Origin: an uncultured Ectothiorhodospiraceae bacterium
GTDB lineage: Bacteria; Pseudomonadota; Gammaproteobacteria; XJ16; Halofilaceae
Assembly (NCBI GenBank): GCA_913055615.1
Contig: CAJXKK010000026.1
Span: 1-35,813, forward strand
Length of the DNA: 35,813 nt
Direction: 5' to 3'
The first letter of the stretch is position 1, and every line of letters begins with the position of its first letter. Positions 1-8,802 of the stretch are shown one piece after another. The notes beneath the pieces were generated by a model, which saw only the letters and a program-made list of their open reading frames with translations, had not been told where the DNA came from and made no database searches. Made by a program: the position numbers and the translations under genes.

Positions 1-1607
1 TCGTAGAGCAGCTTGGTGACGCCGTCGTCGCGGCCCATGCCCAGCGCACGCCCGGAGGCGGCCCAGGGGAAGCTGGCCTTCTCGTAGGGGATGCCTTTGT
101 CTTTCGCCTCGTTCTCGGTCAGGCCCATCCACGCGATCTCCGGATCGGTATAGGCCACCGAGGGAATCGTGCGGGCGTCGAAGCCGGATTTCTGGCCGGC
201 GCAGACCTCTGCTGCGACCTTGCCCTCGTGGGTGGCCTTGTGGGCGAGCATGGGCTGGCCGACGATGTCGCCGATGGCGTGGATGTGATCGACGTTGGTG
301 CGCTGGTGTTCATCGACCGCGATGAAACCGCGCTCATCGACGCTGACGCCGGCGTTGTCGGCACCGATGTTGTGGCCGTTCGGGGTGCGGCCGACGGAGA
401 CGAGCACGCGGTCGAAGACATCGGTCTCCGCCACCTTGTCCCCCTCGAAGTGCACCTTGATGCCCTGTTTCTGGGCCTCGGCCTTCGCGACCTTCGATTT
501 CGTATAGATATTCTCGTAGCGCGACTTGATCCGCTTCTCCAGCACCTTGACCAGATCGCGGTCGGTGCCGGGCATCAGCCCATCCGCCATCTCGCAGACC
601 GTGACCTTCGAGCCGAGTGCATCGTAGACGCAGGCCATCTCCAGGCCGATGATGCCGCCGCCGATGACGAGAAGGCGCTTCGGGATCTCTTCGAGTTCCA
701 GCGCGGCGGTGGAGGTCATGACCCGCTCGTCGTCCCAGGGCAGGTTTGGGATCTTGACCGACTGGGAACCCGCGGCGATGATCGCCCGCTCGAACCCGAC
801 TGTCTTCGTGCCGTCCTTCGTCTCGACGGCCACGCTGTTCGGCGAAGTGAAACCGCCGTCGCCGTGGACGACCGTCACGCCGCGCTGCTTGGCCATCGAC
901 TTGAGCCCGCCGGTGAGCTTGCCGACGACCTTGTCCTTCCAGGCGGAGAGTTTCTCCGTATCGATCTTCGGCTTGCCGAATTCGACGCCGTGCTCGCCGG
1001 CGCGCTCGGCACCGGTGATGATCTCGGCGGTGTGCAGGTAGGCCTTGGAGGGGATGCAGCCGACGTTCAGGCAGACGCCACCGAGCGAGTCATAACGCTC
1101 GACCAGAACGACCTCGAGACCGAGGTCCGCGGCGCGGAAGGCCGCGGTGTAGCCGCCCGGACCGGATCCGAGCACCAGCAACTGGCACTGGATGTCCGTA
1201 TCCGAGGGCGCCGCCTTGGGTGCCGGCGCCTCTTTCTTCGCGGGGGCCTCTTTCTTCTCCGTCTCCCCGCTGTCGGTCTTTTCCGCGGGCTTCGGGGTTT
1301 CCTGCGTATCAGACTCGGCGCCGTCGTTGTCCCCGTCGTCACCATTGTCCGAGGTCGCACCGGCTTCCTCGGCCTCGAGCGTGAGGATGGTGTCGCCTTC
1401 CTTCACCTTCTGGCCGACCGACACCTTCACCTCCTTGACCTTCCCGCCTTCGGGCGCGGGGATCTCCATCGAGGCCTTGTCCGACTCGAGCGTGATCATC
1501 GAATCCTCGGCCGCGATCGAATCGCCCGGGGAAACCAGCACCTCAATGATCTCGACCTCGTCGAAATCGCCGATGTCCGGTACGGGAATATCCTTGGTCT
1601 GGCTCAT
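1..1607 (-). CDS. lpdA: Dihydrolipoyl dehydrogenase (E3) with N-terminal lipoyl domain, partial at left edge
   Basis: This is the E3 subunit of pyruvate dehydrogenase: it reoxidises dihydrolipoamide on E2 and passes electrons through FAD to NAD+ in the cytoplasm. About 535 residues are visible and the C-terminal dimerisation part lies beyond base 1. Residues 1-80 are a lipoyl domain with the lipoylation lysine K44 in ESDKASM. An acidic Ala/Pro/Lys linker runs to about 138. The FAD motif VLGSGPGG follows, then the redox pair C179/C184 (CLNVGC) and the NAD-binding [11 protein letters not shown]3 enzymes carrying a lipoyl domain are known, for example P64k of Neisseria and PdhL of Ralstonia. The first 83 residues differ from those of AceF at only about eight positions, so this domain arose by local duplication. 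It is the third gene of the operon, 216 bp after aceF, and that gap holds an inverted-repeat element. Confidence 0.96.
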   Translation of the reverse strand, partial: MSQTKDIPVPDIGDFDEVEIIEVLVSPGDSIAAEDSMITLESDKASMEIPAPEGGKVKEVKVSVGQKVKEGDTILTLEAEEAGATSDNGDDGDNDGAESDTQETPKPAEKTDSGETEKKEAPAKKEAPAPKAAPSDTDIQCQLLVLGSGPGGYTAAFRAADLGLEVVLVERYDSLGGVCLNVGCIPSKAYLHTAEIITGAERAGEHGVEFGKPKIDTEKLSAWKDKVVGKLTGGLKSMAKQRGVTVVHGDGGFTSPNSVAVETKDGTKTVGFERAIIAAGSQSVKIPNLPWDDERVMTSTAALELEEIPKRLLVIGGGIIGLEMACVYDALGSKVTVCEMADGLMPGTDRDLVKVLEKRIKSRYENIYTKSKVAKAEAQKQGIKVHFEGDKVAETDVFDRVLVSVGRTPNGHNIGADNAGVSVDERGFIAVDEHQRTNVDHIHAIGDIVGQPMLAHKATHEGKVAAEVCAGQKSGFDARTIPSVAYTDPEIAWMGLTENEAKDKGIPYEKASFPWAASGRALGMGRDDGVTKLLY

Positions 1608-1812
1608 GGTGGTTCCAGCGTGCAGAGCTTTGCGTTATTGGCCGAATCCGGCCCCGTGATGAGAACCACAGATGGACACAGATAAACACAGATGAGGCAG
1701 ATCTGCATCGAACCGGGAGTCAGCAGCCCGCATGGCGTGTGTGTCACGGCACGGCACGCGTGCGAACGCCTCCGTCACTATCTGTGTTTCTCTGTGTCCA
1801 TCTGTGGTTCTT
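1371..1812. repeat. Duplicated 442-bp block, copy 1 (lipoyl-domain coding end, leader, element 1)
   Basis: This block lines up with 2970-3411 at a constant offset of 1599 bases and without gaps. It covers the lipoyl-domain codons of lpdA (1371-1607), the 53-base leader (1608-1660) and the inverted-repeat element (1661-1812). By eye the leader differs at roughly ten of 56 positions counted from the start codon, and the coding part differs at scattered positions. Similarity ends at 1812. The central core of the element aligns only when one copy is reversed. Confidence 0.85.
1661..1812 (+). repeat. 152-bp inverted-repeat element (MITE-like), copy 1
   Basis: The left arm is 1661-1692 and the right arm 1781-1812. 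They are reverse complements over 32 bases with two mismatches and are built on the phrase CCACAGATGGACACAGA. The 88-base core (1693-1780) has no ORF. Transcribed within the operon, the arms would fold into a long hairpin between aceF and lpdA. I recall ACAGATGGACACAGAT-type intergenic sequences from other bacterial genomes but know no established name for them. Confidence 0.85.
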
Positions 1813-1823
1813 TCCGCTTCAAA

Positions 1824-3206
1824 TCACAACAACATCCGCCGCGTGTCCGAGAGGAGGCGGCCGACGTAGGTGGTGAAGCGGGCGGCGTCGGCGCCGTCGA
1901 TGACGCGGTGATCGTAGGACAGCGACAGCGGTAGCATCAGGCGCGGGACGAATTCCTCGCCGTTCCAGACCGGCTCCGTGCTCGCCTTGGACACGCCCAG
2001 GATCGCGACCTCCGGTGCGTTGACGATCGGCGTGAACGCCGTGCCGCCGACGCCGCCGAGGCTCGATATCGAGATGCAACCGCCCTTCATCTGTTTCGGC
2101 GAGAGTTTCTTGTCGCGCGCCGCCTGGCTGATATCCATCAGTTCGCGCGCGAGATCATTCAGGCTCTTGCGATCGACGTCGCGCAGGACCGGCACGACCA
2201 GCCCATCGGGCGTGTCGACCGCCACACCGACATGGAAATACTTCTTGAAAATCAGCTTCTCGCCAGCCGGGTCGAGCGAGCTGTTGAAGCGCGGGAACTC
2301 GCGCAGCGCAGATACCATCGCCTTGATCAGGAACGAGACCAGCGTGATCTTCACGCTGCTGTCCCTGTTCTCGGCGTTCAGTTCCTTGCGGAAGGCCTCG
2401 AGATCGGTGATATCCGCCTTGTCGAACTGCGTGACGTGCGGGACCGTGACCCAGTTGCGGTGCAGGTTCTGACCGGTCAGCTTGTTGATCTTCGTCAGCG
2501 GTTTCGTCTCGATCTCGCCGAACTCGCTGAAATCGATCTCCGGCATCGGCGGCACGCCGAGACCACCACCGGCAGCGGCGGCCGGCGCCTCCATTGCCTG
2601 CTTCACGTGGGCCTTTACGTCCTCCTTGAGCACGCGCCCCTTGCGCCCGGAACCGGTCACCTGCGTGAGATCGGCCCCGAGTTCGCGCGCGAACCGGCGG
2701 ACCCCGGGGGAGGCGTGGGCCTTGAGGTGTTTTTCCTGCTCGATGTGGGCGGTCGGCGAACCGCGCTCGCGCCCGGCCGGCTTCGGCGGTTCGGTCGGTT
2801 CCTCGCCCGCCGGGGCCGTATCCTTCGACGCAGCCTCTTCCTTGTTCGCGCCGGGGGCCTCGTCGTCGGCCTTTTCCGAAGTCTTCTCATCGGCGGATTC
2901 CTCCGCCGCCGGCTCCGCGTCGCCCCCATCCGAATCCGCTTCATCACCGCCGCTCGCACCTTGTTCGCCGGCCTCGAGCGTCAGAATGGTGTCGCCTTCC
3001 TTCACCTTCTGACCGACCTCCACCTTCACTTCCTTGACGGTGCCGCCCTCGGGCGCGGGGATCTCCATCGAGGCCTTGTCGGACTCGAGCGTGATCAGGG
3101 AGTCCTCCGCCTCGATCGTGTCACCCGGCGATACGAGCACCTCGATGATCTCGACCTCGTCGAAATCGCCGACGTCCGGTACGGGAATGTCCTTGGTCTG
3201 GCTCAT
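1824..3206 (-). CDS. aceF: Pyruvate dehydrogenase E2, dihydrolipoyl acetyltransferase
   Basis: This E2 core subunit transfers acetyl groups from lipoamide to CoA. It has 460 residues, short for the family because it has only one lipoyl domain (residues 1-80, K44) where E. coli has three. A long acidic Glu/Ala/Pro linker spans about 82-150. The peripheral subunit-binding domain lies at about 159-200 (SPGVRRFARELGADL). The acetyltransferase domain runs from about 235 to the end and carries the active-site motif DHRVIDG with H433 and D437. The start ATG is shared in sequence with lpdA and is preceded by a GGA about ten bases upstream. It follows aceE by 241 bp. That long gap is unusual inside an operon and is mostly a 152-bp inverted-repeat element. 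The lipoyl-domain copy on E3 may add to the swinging-arm count; that is inference. Confidence 0.97.
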   Translation of the reverse strand: MSQTKDIPVPDVGDFDEVEIIEVLVSPGDTIEAEDSLITLESDKASMEIPAPEGGTVKEVKVEVGQKVKEGDTILTLEAGEQGASGGDEADSDGGDAEPAAEESADEKTSEKADDEAPGANKEEAASKDTAPAGEEPTEPPKPAGRERGSPTAHIEQEKHLKAHASPGVRRFARELGADLTQVTGSGRKGRVLKEDVKAHVKQAMEAPAAAAGGGLGVPPMPEIDFSEFGEIETKPLTKINKLTGQNLHRNWVTVPHVTQFDKADITDLEAFRKELNAENRDSSVKITLVSFLIKAMVSALREFPRFNSSLDPAGEKLIFKKYFHVGVAVDTPDGLVVPVLRDVDRKSLNDLARELMDISQAARDKKLSPKQMKGGCISISSLGGVGGTAFTPIVNAPEVAILGVSKASTEPVWNGEEFVPRLMLPLSLSYDHRVIDGADAARFTTYVGRLLSDTRRMLL

Positions 3207-3411
3207 GGCGGTTCCAGGATGCAGAGCTATGCGTTATCGGTCGAATCCGGCCTCATCGTGAGAACCACAGATGGACACAGATGAACACAGATATTGAAGG
3301 AGCCTTTGGCCCGCGTGGTGATCATTGGCAGACACCCCGCTCGGGTCGCTGACTCGTGTTTCAGTCGAGGTTTGCCTCATCTGTGTTGATCTGTGTCCAT
3401 ATGTGATTCTC
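2970..3411. repeat. Duplicated 442-bp block, copy 2 (aceF lipoyl domain, leader, element 2)
   Basis: Partner of 1371-1812. It covers the AceF lipoyl-domain codons (2970-3206), the leader (3207-3259) and the second 152-bp element (3260-3411). Both copies have exactly the same segment lengths, so the block was probably duplicated as a unit. Which copy is ancestral cannot be told from the window, but AceF needs a lipoyl domain, so E3 is the likelier recipient. Confidence 0.85.
3260..3411 (-). repeat. 152-bp inverted-repeat element (MITE-like), copy 2, core inverted
   Basis: The arms 3260-3291 and 3380-3411 pair over 32 bases with three mismatches. The 88-base core (3292-3379) matches the core of copy 1 at 59 of 88 positions, ungapped and counted by hand, but only after reverse complementation. 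The flanks are in the same orientation in both copies. It lies between aceE and aceF. Confidence 0.85.
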
Positions 3412-3447
3412 TCGCGGAAGTCGGCCACTCACGGCGGATCGGTGGTA

Positions 3448-6114
3448 TCAGACCGTCAGCGGATTCGGTTTTTCGGGGTCGATGCCGTACTTCTTGATGG
3501 CCTCGGTGACGCGTTTGGCCTCGATCGTGCCTTCGTCCGCCAGCGCCTTGAGCGCGGCGACGGCGACCCAGTAGCGGTCGACCTCGAAGAAGCGGCGCAG
3601 GGCCTCGCGGGTGTCGCTGCGGCCGTAGCCGTCGGTGCCGAGTACGCGGAAGCGGTTGTTGATGAACGGGCGGATCTGGTCCGGCACCGCCTTGATGTAG
3701 TCGGTCGATGCGACCACCGGGGCGTCGCAGGCGCCGAGGCACTGCTGGACCCAGCTCGTGCGCTGTTTGCGCCCCGGGTGCAGCATGTTCCAGCGATCGC
3801 AGTCGAGGCCGTCGCGGCGCAGCTCGCTGAAGCTGGTCGCGGACCAAAGGGTACTGGCCACGCCCCAGTCATCGCGCAGCAGCTCGGCGGCCTCGATGAC
3901 CTCGCGGAAGATCGTGCCGCTGCCCAGCAGCTGCACTTCGGGGTGCTTCTTGTTGCCTTTCGGCTTCACCGAGTCGAACCGGTACAGGCCCTTGCGGATG
4001 CCGTCCTCGACGCCTTCGGGCATCGCCGGGTGATGGTAGTTCTCGTTCATCACCGTGATGTAGTAGAAGACGCTCTCCTGATCCTGATACATCCGGCGCA
4101 GGCCGTCCTGGATAATGACGGCGAGCTCGTAATTGAAGGTCGGGTCGTAGCTCACGCAGTTCGGGATCACCGTCATCGTGAGCTGGCTGTGCCCGTCCTC
4201 GTGCTGCAGGCCCTCGCCGTTGAGCGTCGTGCGCCCGGCGGTGCCGCCGAGCAGGAAGCCGCGTGCCTGCTGATCGCCGGCGGCCCACATGAAATCGCCG
4301 ACGCGCTGATACCCGAACATCGAGTAATAGATGTAGAACGGGATCATGTTGGTCCCGTGCGTGGAGTACGCGGTGGCCGCGGCCAGCCAGTCGCACAGGG
4401 CGCCGGCCTCGTTGATGCCTTCCTCGAGGATCTGGCCCTTCTTGTCCTCGCGGTAATACATGATCGAGCCGGCGTCCTCCGGCGTGTACATCTGCCCCAC
4501 GGGCGAGTAGATGCCGAGCTGGCGGAACATGCCGTCGATACCGAAGGTGCGCGCCTCGTCCGGCACGATGGGCACGATATTGGGGCCGATTTTCTTGTCG
4601 CGCGTGAGCAGCGTGAGCCCGCGCACGAAGCCCATGGTGGTCGACATCTCCCGATCGCCACTGGACTCAAGCAGGGGCTTGAAGGTGTCGAGCGTCGGTA
4701 CCTTGAGCGGGGTCGCCAGCGTCTTGCGCTGGGGCAGGTACCCGCCGAGCGCCTTGCGGCGCTCCTGCATGTACTGGATTTCCTCGCTGTCGTCGCCCGG
4801 ATGGAAGTACTCCGCGTTGCGGGCCGCCTCCTCGCTGATCGGGATCCGGAACCGGTCGCGCAGTTTCACCAGTTCATCGGCGTCCATCTTCTTCTGCTGG
4901 TGCGCGATCATCTGGCCTTCGCCGGCCTGACCCATGCCGTAGCCCTTCACCGTCTTGGCGAGGATGACCGTCGGCTGGCCGGTATGCTGCGTCGCCGCGT
5001 GGTAGGCGGCGTACACCTTGTGCGGATCGTGCCCGCCGCGGTTGAGGCGCCACACGTCCTCGTCGGACATGTTCGACACCATCTCCTTGAGCTTTTCGTA
5101 CTTGCCGAAGAAGTTCTCGCGTACGTAGGCGCCGTCCTTCGACTTGAAGGTCTGGTACTCGCCGTCGACGGCCTCGTCCATGCGCTGGCGCAGCAGTCCG
5201 TCGCTGTCCTTCGCGAGCAGCGGGTCCCAGTAAGAGCCCCACACGACCTTGATGACGTTCCAGCCCGCGCCCCGGAAGATCGCCTCCAGCTCCTGGATGA
5301 TCTTGCCGTTGCCGCGCACCGGGCCGTCGAGGCGCTGCAGATTGCAGTTGACCACGTAGACGAGGTTGTCGAGTTTCTCGCGCCCGGCCAGCGAGATCGC
5401 GCCCAGCGACTCGGGCTCGTCGACCTCGCCGTCGCCCATGAAGACCCAGACCTTGCGGTCCTGGGCGGCGGCCAGTTCGCGGTCGTTCATGTATTTCATG
5501 AACCGCGCCTGGTAGATGCCCATCATCGGCGACAGGCCCATCGACACGGTCGGGAACTGCCAGAAATCGGGCATCAGCCAGGGATGGGGATAGGAGGACA
5601 GCCCCTTGCCGTCGACCTCGTGGCGGAACTCGTCGAGCTGGTCGGTATTGAGCCGGCCCTCGAGGAATGCCCGCGCATAGATGCCGGGCGCGGAATGGCC
5701 CTGGATCATCACCAGGTCGCCGCCGTGCGAGGCGCTCGGCGCCCGGAAGAAGTGGTTGAACCCGACATCGTAGAGCGTGGCCGCGGATGCGAAGCTCGCG
5801 ATATGACCGCCGATGCCCTCGCTCTTCTTGTTCGCGCGCACCACCATCGCGGTGGCATTCCAGCGGATGTACGACCGCAGCTTCCACTCGAGGTCGTGGT
5901 CGCCGGGGCTGCGCTCCTCGCGGTGCGGCGGGATCGTGTTGACGTAGCCGGTGCGCGGCGAGAACGGGATATTGATCCCCGCGCGCCGCGATTCATCGAT
6001 CAGTCGCTCCAGCAGGAAGTGCGCGCGCTCGCCGCCGTCCGCCTCGATCAATGTGTCCAGCGAGTCGAGCCATTCCCGGGTTTCCTGCGGATCGATGTCG
6101 TTCTCTTCGGCCAT
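3448..6114 (-). CDS. aceE: Pyruvate dehydrogenase E1, homodimeric type
   Basis: This thiamine-diphosphate enzyme decarboxylates pyruvate and reductively acetylates the lipoyl group of E2. It has 888 residues, the normal length for the homodimeric AceE family. The TPP/Mg motif reads MGDGEVDEPES and is followed by the downstream NCN, and the transketolase-like fold runs through the middle. The reading frame stays open 140 codons upstream, but the ATG at 6112-6114 gives the family N-terminus MAEENDIDPQE and has a GAGG eight bases upstream, so I chose it. It is the first gene of the aceE-aceF-lpdA operon and is divergent from argG across 268 bp, where its promoter must lie. I could not identify a convincing promoter there. 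Confidence 0.97.
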   Translation of the reverse strand: MAEENDIDPQETREWLDSLDTLIEADGGERAHFLLERLIDESRRAGINIPFSPRTGYVNTIPPHREERSPGDHDLEWKLRSYIRWNATAMVVRANKKSEGIGGHIASFASAATLYDVGFNHFFRAPSASHGGDLVMIQGHSAPGIYARAFLEGRLNTDQLDEFRHEVDGKGLSSYPHPWLMPDFWQFPTVSMGLSPMMGIYQARFMKYMNDRELAAAQDRKVWVFMGDGEVDEPESLGAISLAGREKLDNLVYVVNCNLQRLDGPVRGNGKIIQELEAIFRGAGWNVIKVVWGSYWDPLLAKDSDGLLRQRMDEAVDGEYQTFKSKDGAYVRENFFGKYEKLKEMVSNMSDEDVWRLNRGGHDPHKVYAAYHAATQHTGQPTVILAKTVKGYGMGQAGEGQMIAHQQKKMDADELVKLRDRFRIPISEEAARNAEYFHPGDDSEEIQYMQERRKALGGYLPQRKTLATPLKVPTLDTFKPLLESSGDREMSTTMGFVRGLTLLTRDKKIGPNIVPIVPDEARTFGIDGMFRQLGIYSPVGQMYTPEDAGSIMYYREDKKGQILEEGINEAGALCDWLAAATAYSTHGTNMIPFYIYYSMFGYQRVGDFMWAAGDQQARGFLLGGTAGRTTLNGEGLQHEDGHSQLTMTVIPNCVSYDPTFNYELAVIIQDGLRRMYQDQESVFYYITVMNENYHHPAMPEGVEDGIRKGLYRFDSVKPKGNKKHPEVQLLGSGTIFREVIEAAELLRDDWGVASTLWSATSFSELRRDGLDCDRWNMLHPGRKQRTSWVQQCLGACDAPVVASTDYIKAVPDQIRPFINNRFRVLGTDGYGRSDTREALRRFFEVDRYWVAVAALKALADEGTIEAKRVTEAIKKYGIDPEKPNPLTV

Positions 6115-6382
6115 GATGTACCTCGTAAGCGGCAGGCTCGGGGCGGGCGGGGTGGCCCGACCGCCGTCCGGCGCGCGGGCGGGTTGTCGCCCCGCTACGC
6201 GGAACCGGTTGGATTGTGCCACGCGCCCCCGCGGGGTGGCTACTTGACGCCGTCGTCCCTGCCAGGAGGGTGCCGCCCCGGCTTTGGATGCGTGCCGGCA
6301 CGCGGCGGACCGGGGACCGGTGCGCCCGCGCTCTGTAGTAGAATCCCCGGTTTTCGGTCGCGGACAGCGGGAGCGAGACAAG

Positions 6383-7603
6383 ATGGGGCAGATTCGAAAG
6401 GCCGTGCTGGCGTATTCCGGGGGGCTGGACACCTCGGTGATCCTCAAATGGCTGGAGGAGGAGTACGGCTGCGAGGTGGTAACCTTCACCGCCGACCTCG
6501 GCCAGGGCGAGGAGGTCGAGCCGGCGCGCGCCAAGGCCGAGGCGCTGGGCGTGAAGAAGATCTATATTGAGGACCTGCGCGAGGAATTCGCCGCCGATTT
6601 CGTGTTCCCGATGTTCCGGGCGAACGCGATCTATGAGGGCGAGTATCTGCTGGGCACCTCGATCGCGCGGCCGCTGATCGCCAAGCGCCTGGTCGAGATC
6701 GCGCGCGAGACCGGGGCCGATGCCATCTCGCATGGCGCCACCGGCAAGGGCAATGACCAGGTGCGCTTCGAACTGGGTGCCTATGCGCTGTCGCCCGATG
6801 TGCACGTGATCGCGCCGTGGCGCGAATGGGACCTGAACTCGCGCGAGCGGCTGCTGGCCTACGCGGAGTCGCACGGGATCCCGATTGAGAAGAAGAAGGA
6901 CGGCGGCTCGCCGTACTCCATGGACGCGAACCTGCTGCATATCTCCTACGAGGGCGGCATCCTGGAGGACCCCGCCGCCGAGCCCGAGGAGGACATGTGG
7001 CTGTGGTCGGTCTCCCCCGAGAGCGCGCCCGACCAGCCGCAGTACATCGAGATCGATTTCGAGGGCGGCGACGCGGTCGCGATCGACGGCGAACGTCTGT
7101 CTCCGGCCGGGATCCTCTCCGAACTGAACCGTGTCGGCGGTGCCCACGGCATCGGCCGCCTCGATATCGTCGAGAACCGCTACGTCGGCATGAAGTCGCG
7201 CGGCTGTTACGAAACCCCGGGCGGGACCATCCTGCTCAGGGCGCACCGGGCGATCGAGTCCATCACGCTCGACCGCGAGGCGGCCCACCTCAAGGATGAA
7301 TTGATGCCTCGCTACGCCGAACTGGTCTACAACGGCTACTGGTGGGCGCCCGAGCGCGAGATGCTGCAGGCGCTGATCGACCGCTCGCAGTGGCATGTCA
7401 ACGGCCGCGCGCGCCTCAAGCTGTATAAAGGGGGGGTGAGTGTCGTCGGGCGCGAGTCAGTCAGCGACAGCCTGTTCGATGCGGCCGTCGCCAGCTTCGA
7501 GGATGATCGGGGTGCCTACGATCAGAAGGACGCGGAGGGCTTTATCCGCCTCAACGCCCTGCGCCTGCGGACCGCCGCGCGCAGCCGCCACGGGCGTTCC
7601 TGA
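6383..7603 (+). CDS. argG: Argininosuccinate synthase
   Basis: The enzyme joins citrulline and aspartate, using ATP, to give argininosuccinate in arginine biosynthesis. It has 406 residues, the usual length. The ATP pyrophosphatase P-loop AYSGGLDTS lies near the N-terminus at about residues 9-17, and the conserved stretches [15 protein letters not shown] and [17 protein letters not shown] follow. The frame is open from 6284, but the ATG at 6383 gives the family start [14 protein letters not shown] and has GGGAG about nine bases upstream. A possible -10 hexamer TAGAAT lies at 6339-6344, with no clear -35. It is divergent from aceE. No other arginine biosynthesis gene is beside it, though a methylarginine hydrolase that yields citrulline is encoded at 32256. 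Confidence 0.97.
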   Translation: MGQIRKAVLAYSGGLDTSVILKWLEEEYGCEVVTFTADLGQGEEVEPARAKAEALGVKKIYIEDLREEFAADFVFPMFRANAIYEGEYLLGTSIARPLIAKRLVEIARETGADAISHGATGKGNDQVRFELGAYALSPDVHVIAPWREWDLNSRERLLAYAESHGIPIEKKKDGGSPYSMDANLLHISYEGGILEDPAAEPEEDMWLWSVSPESAPDQPQYIEIDFEGGDAVAIDGERLSPAGILSELNRVGGAHGIGRLDIVENRYVGMKSRGCYETPGGTILLRAHRAIESITLDREAAHLKDELMPRYAELVYNGYWWAPEREMLQALIDRSQWHVNGRARLKLYKGGVSVVGRESVSDSLFDAAVASFEDDRGAYDQKDAEGFIRLNALRLRTAARSRHGRS

Positions 7604-7632
7604 ACGACGCCAGCGGGCGACCGGACGCTTGA

Positions 7633-7992
7633 ATGGTGTCTGAGCCGGGCGAAGATCGTTCGCAGAGCCTGGATCGGGCCCCGGAGCCCGACCCCGATCC
7701 GCCGCCGGGGCCGCCATCGCTGATCCTGCGCCTGGCGCGCGGGAGTTACCGGATCGCACGGCGCATCGTGATCGCAACGGTTGGCGCGACCGTCGTACTC
7801 GTCGGCGCGGTGATGTTCTTCACGCCGGGGCCGGCCGTAGTCGTGATCCCGATCGGGCTCGCGATCCTGGCCCTCGAATTCGTCTGGGCGCGGCGCCTGC
7901 TGCGCCTGTTCCGCGTCCGCGCCCGCCAGGCCGCGCGCGCCTACCGGCGCGGCGACCGCGACTACTGGCGGCGTTGGCTCTGGCCCCGCTAA
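7633..7992 (+). CDS. PGPGW-family small transmembrane protein
   Basis: A 119-residue protein of unknown function. After an acidic, proline-rich N-terminus (residues 1-30) comes a membrane region at about 45-80 that carries the family signature, here FFTPGPAVVVIPIGLAILA. A basic, Arg-rich tail ends in WRRWLWPR. The family (putative transmembrane protein PGPGW) has the same hydrophobic hairpin around PGPG and no assigned role. It begins 29 bp after argG on the same strand and may be read through from it. I see no strong Shine-Dalgarno at the ATG. It converges with the gene at 8039. Confidence 0.75.
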   Translation: MVSEPGEDRSQSLDRAPEPDPDPPPGPPSLILRLARGSYRIARRIVIATVGATVVLVGAVMFFTPGPAVVVIPIGLAILALEFVWARRLLRLFRVRARQAARAYRRGDRDYWRRWLWPR

Positions 7993-7999
7993 CCCGTGA

Positions 8000-8015
8000 C
8001 CCCGGTGACCCGGGG
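8000..8015. terminator. Possible bidirectional hairpin between convergent genes
   Basis: A perfect 6-bp stem (CCCCGG/CCGGGG) with loop TGAC lies in the 46-bp gap between the convergent genes ending at 7992 and 8039. There is no T-tract on either side, so an intrinsic terminator is only a guess. Confidence 0.3.
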
Positions 8016-8038
8016 CGGCGTGCACCCGCTTGGTGCGC

Positions 8039-8563
8039 TCAGGCCGCGGTCGCGCCATCCGGGTCGGGCGCGGTCTCGTCCTCGAGATCGGCGACCAGGC
8101 GTGGGGAGTATTCCACCGCTACGGCGCGGTCGGTATAGCTCAGCACCCCGGCGAGCCCGGCGCCGGGCCAGCAGCGTTCGGCCCTGCCCATCGCACGCGT
8201 CAGCTCCGCGATGTGGCCCCAGTTCGGACGGCCGCCGTAGACGTCGTCATGGGCCTGCACGAGCCGGATGGCGTCGCCATCGGTCGCGCGGTAGATCACC
8301 ACGTCGGGGGTGCGAAGCAGCCGGATACCGTGACGCCCGCCCCGAGTGACCGCCCGAGCGCGGCCGCCCATACCGAGCGGTTGCCACTCGTCCATGGCCA
8401 GTCCGCCAGGCGCCGCCGTGTCATCGGGTGGCCTCCCGCCGCGGGCCTCGGCGGTGTCGTTGGTGTTCTGCGCGGCCGCGGCGGTCCGTCGACGCTGCAG
8501 CACCAGCAGGGCGATGAGGAGCAGCAGGGCCGCTCCCGCGGCGAGTGTCATGGGGACAGACAT
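8039..8563 (-). CDS. Unrecognised membrane-anchored protein
   Basis: A 174-residue protein that I do not recognise. Residues 5-22 form one hydrophobic helix (MTLAAGAALLLLIALLVLQ) followed by RRR, which predicts an N-out/C-in signal anchor with a cytoplasmic body. A low-complexity linker to about 55 leads into a compact domain (about 57-165) with GMGGRARAVTRGGRHGIRLL and VVIYRATDGDAIRLVQAHDD. The ATG at 8563 has a very good Shine-Dalgarno (GGGAGGT, seven bases upstream). An upstream GTG at 8626 would extend the frame by 21 codons without such a site. It is convergent with the PGPGW gene and 239 bp downstream of the response regulator gene on the same strand. Confidence 0.7.
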   Translation of the reverse strand: MSVPMTLAAGAALLLLIALLVLQRRRTAAAAQNTNDTAEARGGRPPDDTAAPGGLAMDEWQPLGMGGRARAVTRGGRHGIRLLRTPDVVIYRATDGDAIRLVQAHDDVYGGRPNWGHIAELTRAMGRAERCWPGAGLAGVLSYTDRAVAVEYSPRLVADLEDETAPDPDGATAA

Positions 8564-8802
8564 CAGGCGAACCTCCCTTCGGCAGTACCGGTCGCAGGCG
8601 GCGGCGATGGTGGAAATAATCGACACCGCCTGACGGTTTGTGACGAATCGTGTCAGCGCAACGCGCGGCCCGGCGCCGCGCCACTGCGTTCAACGGGTCC
8701 GCTTGCAGATGCCATGCCAGTCGCGGGCAGGGCGGTTTTCCCCGGCCGTGCGGTCGGGGCGTGGATGCGCGGAAACCGGCTGGCGAGGGACCAGCGCCGG
8801 GG

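Noticed and set aside
1661-1812. Insertion sequence
   Set aside because: There is no transposase ORF in the 152 bp, and no clear target-site duplication could be shown because the left flank is itself duplicated. MITE-like is the most that can be said.
3325-6570. 1081-codon open frame on the plus strand
   Set aside because: It lies antisense to aceE, has no family similarity (His/Val/Asp/Arg-rich), and is typical of a GC-rich shadow frame.
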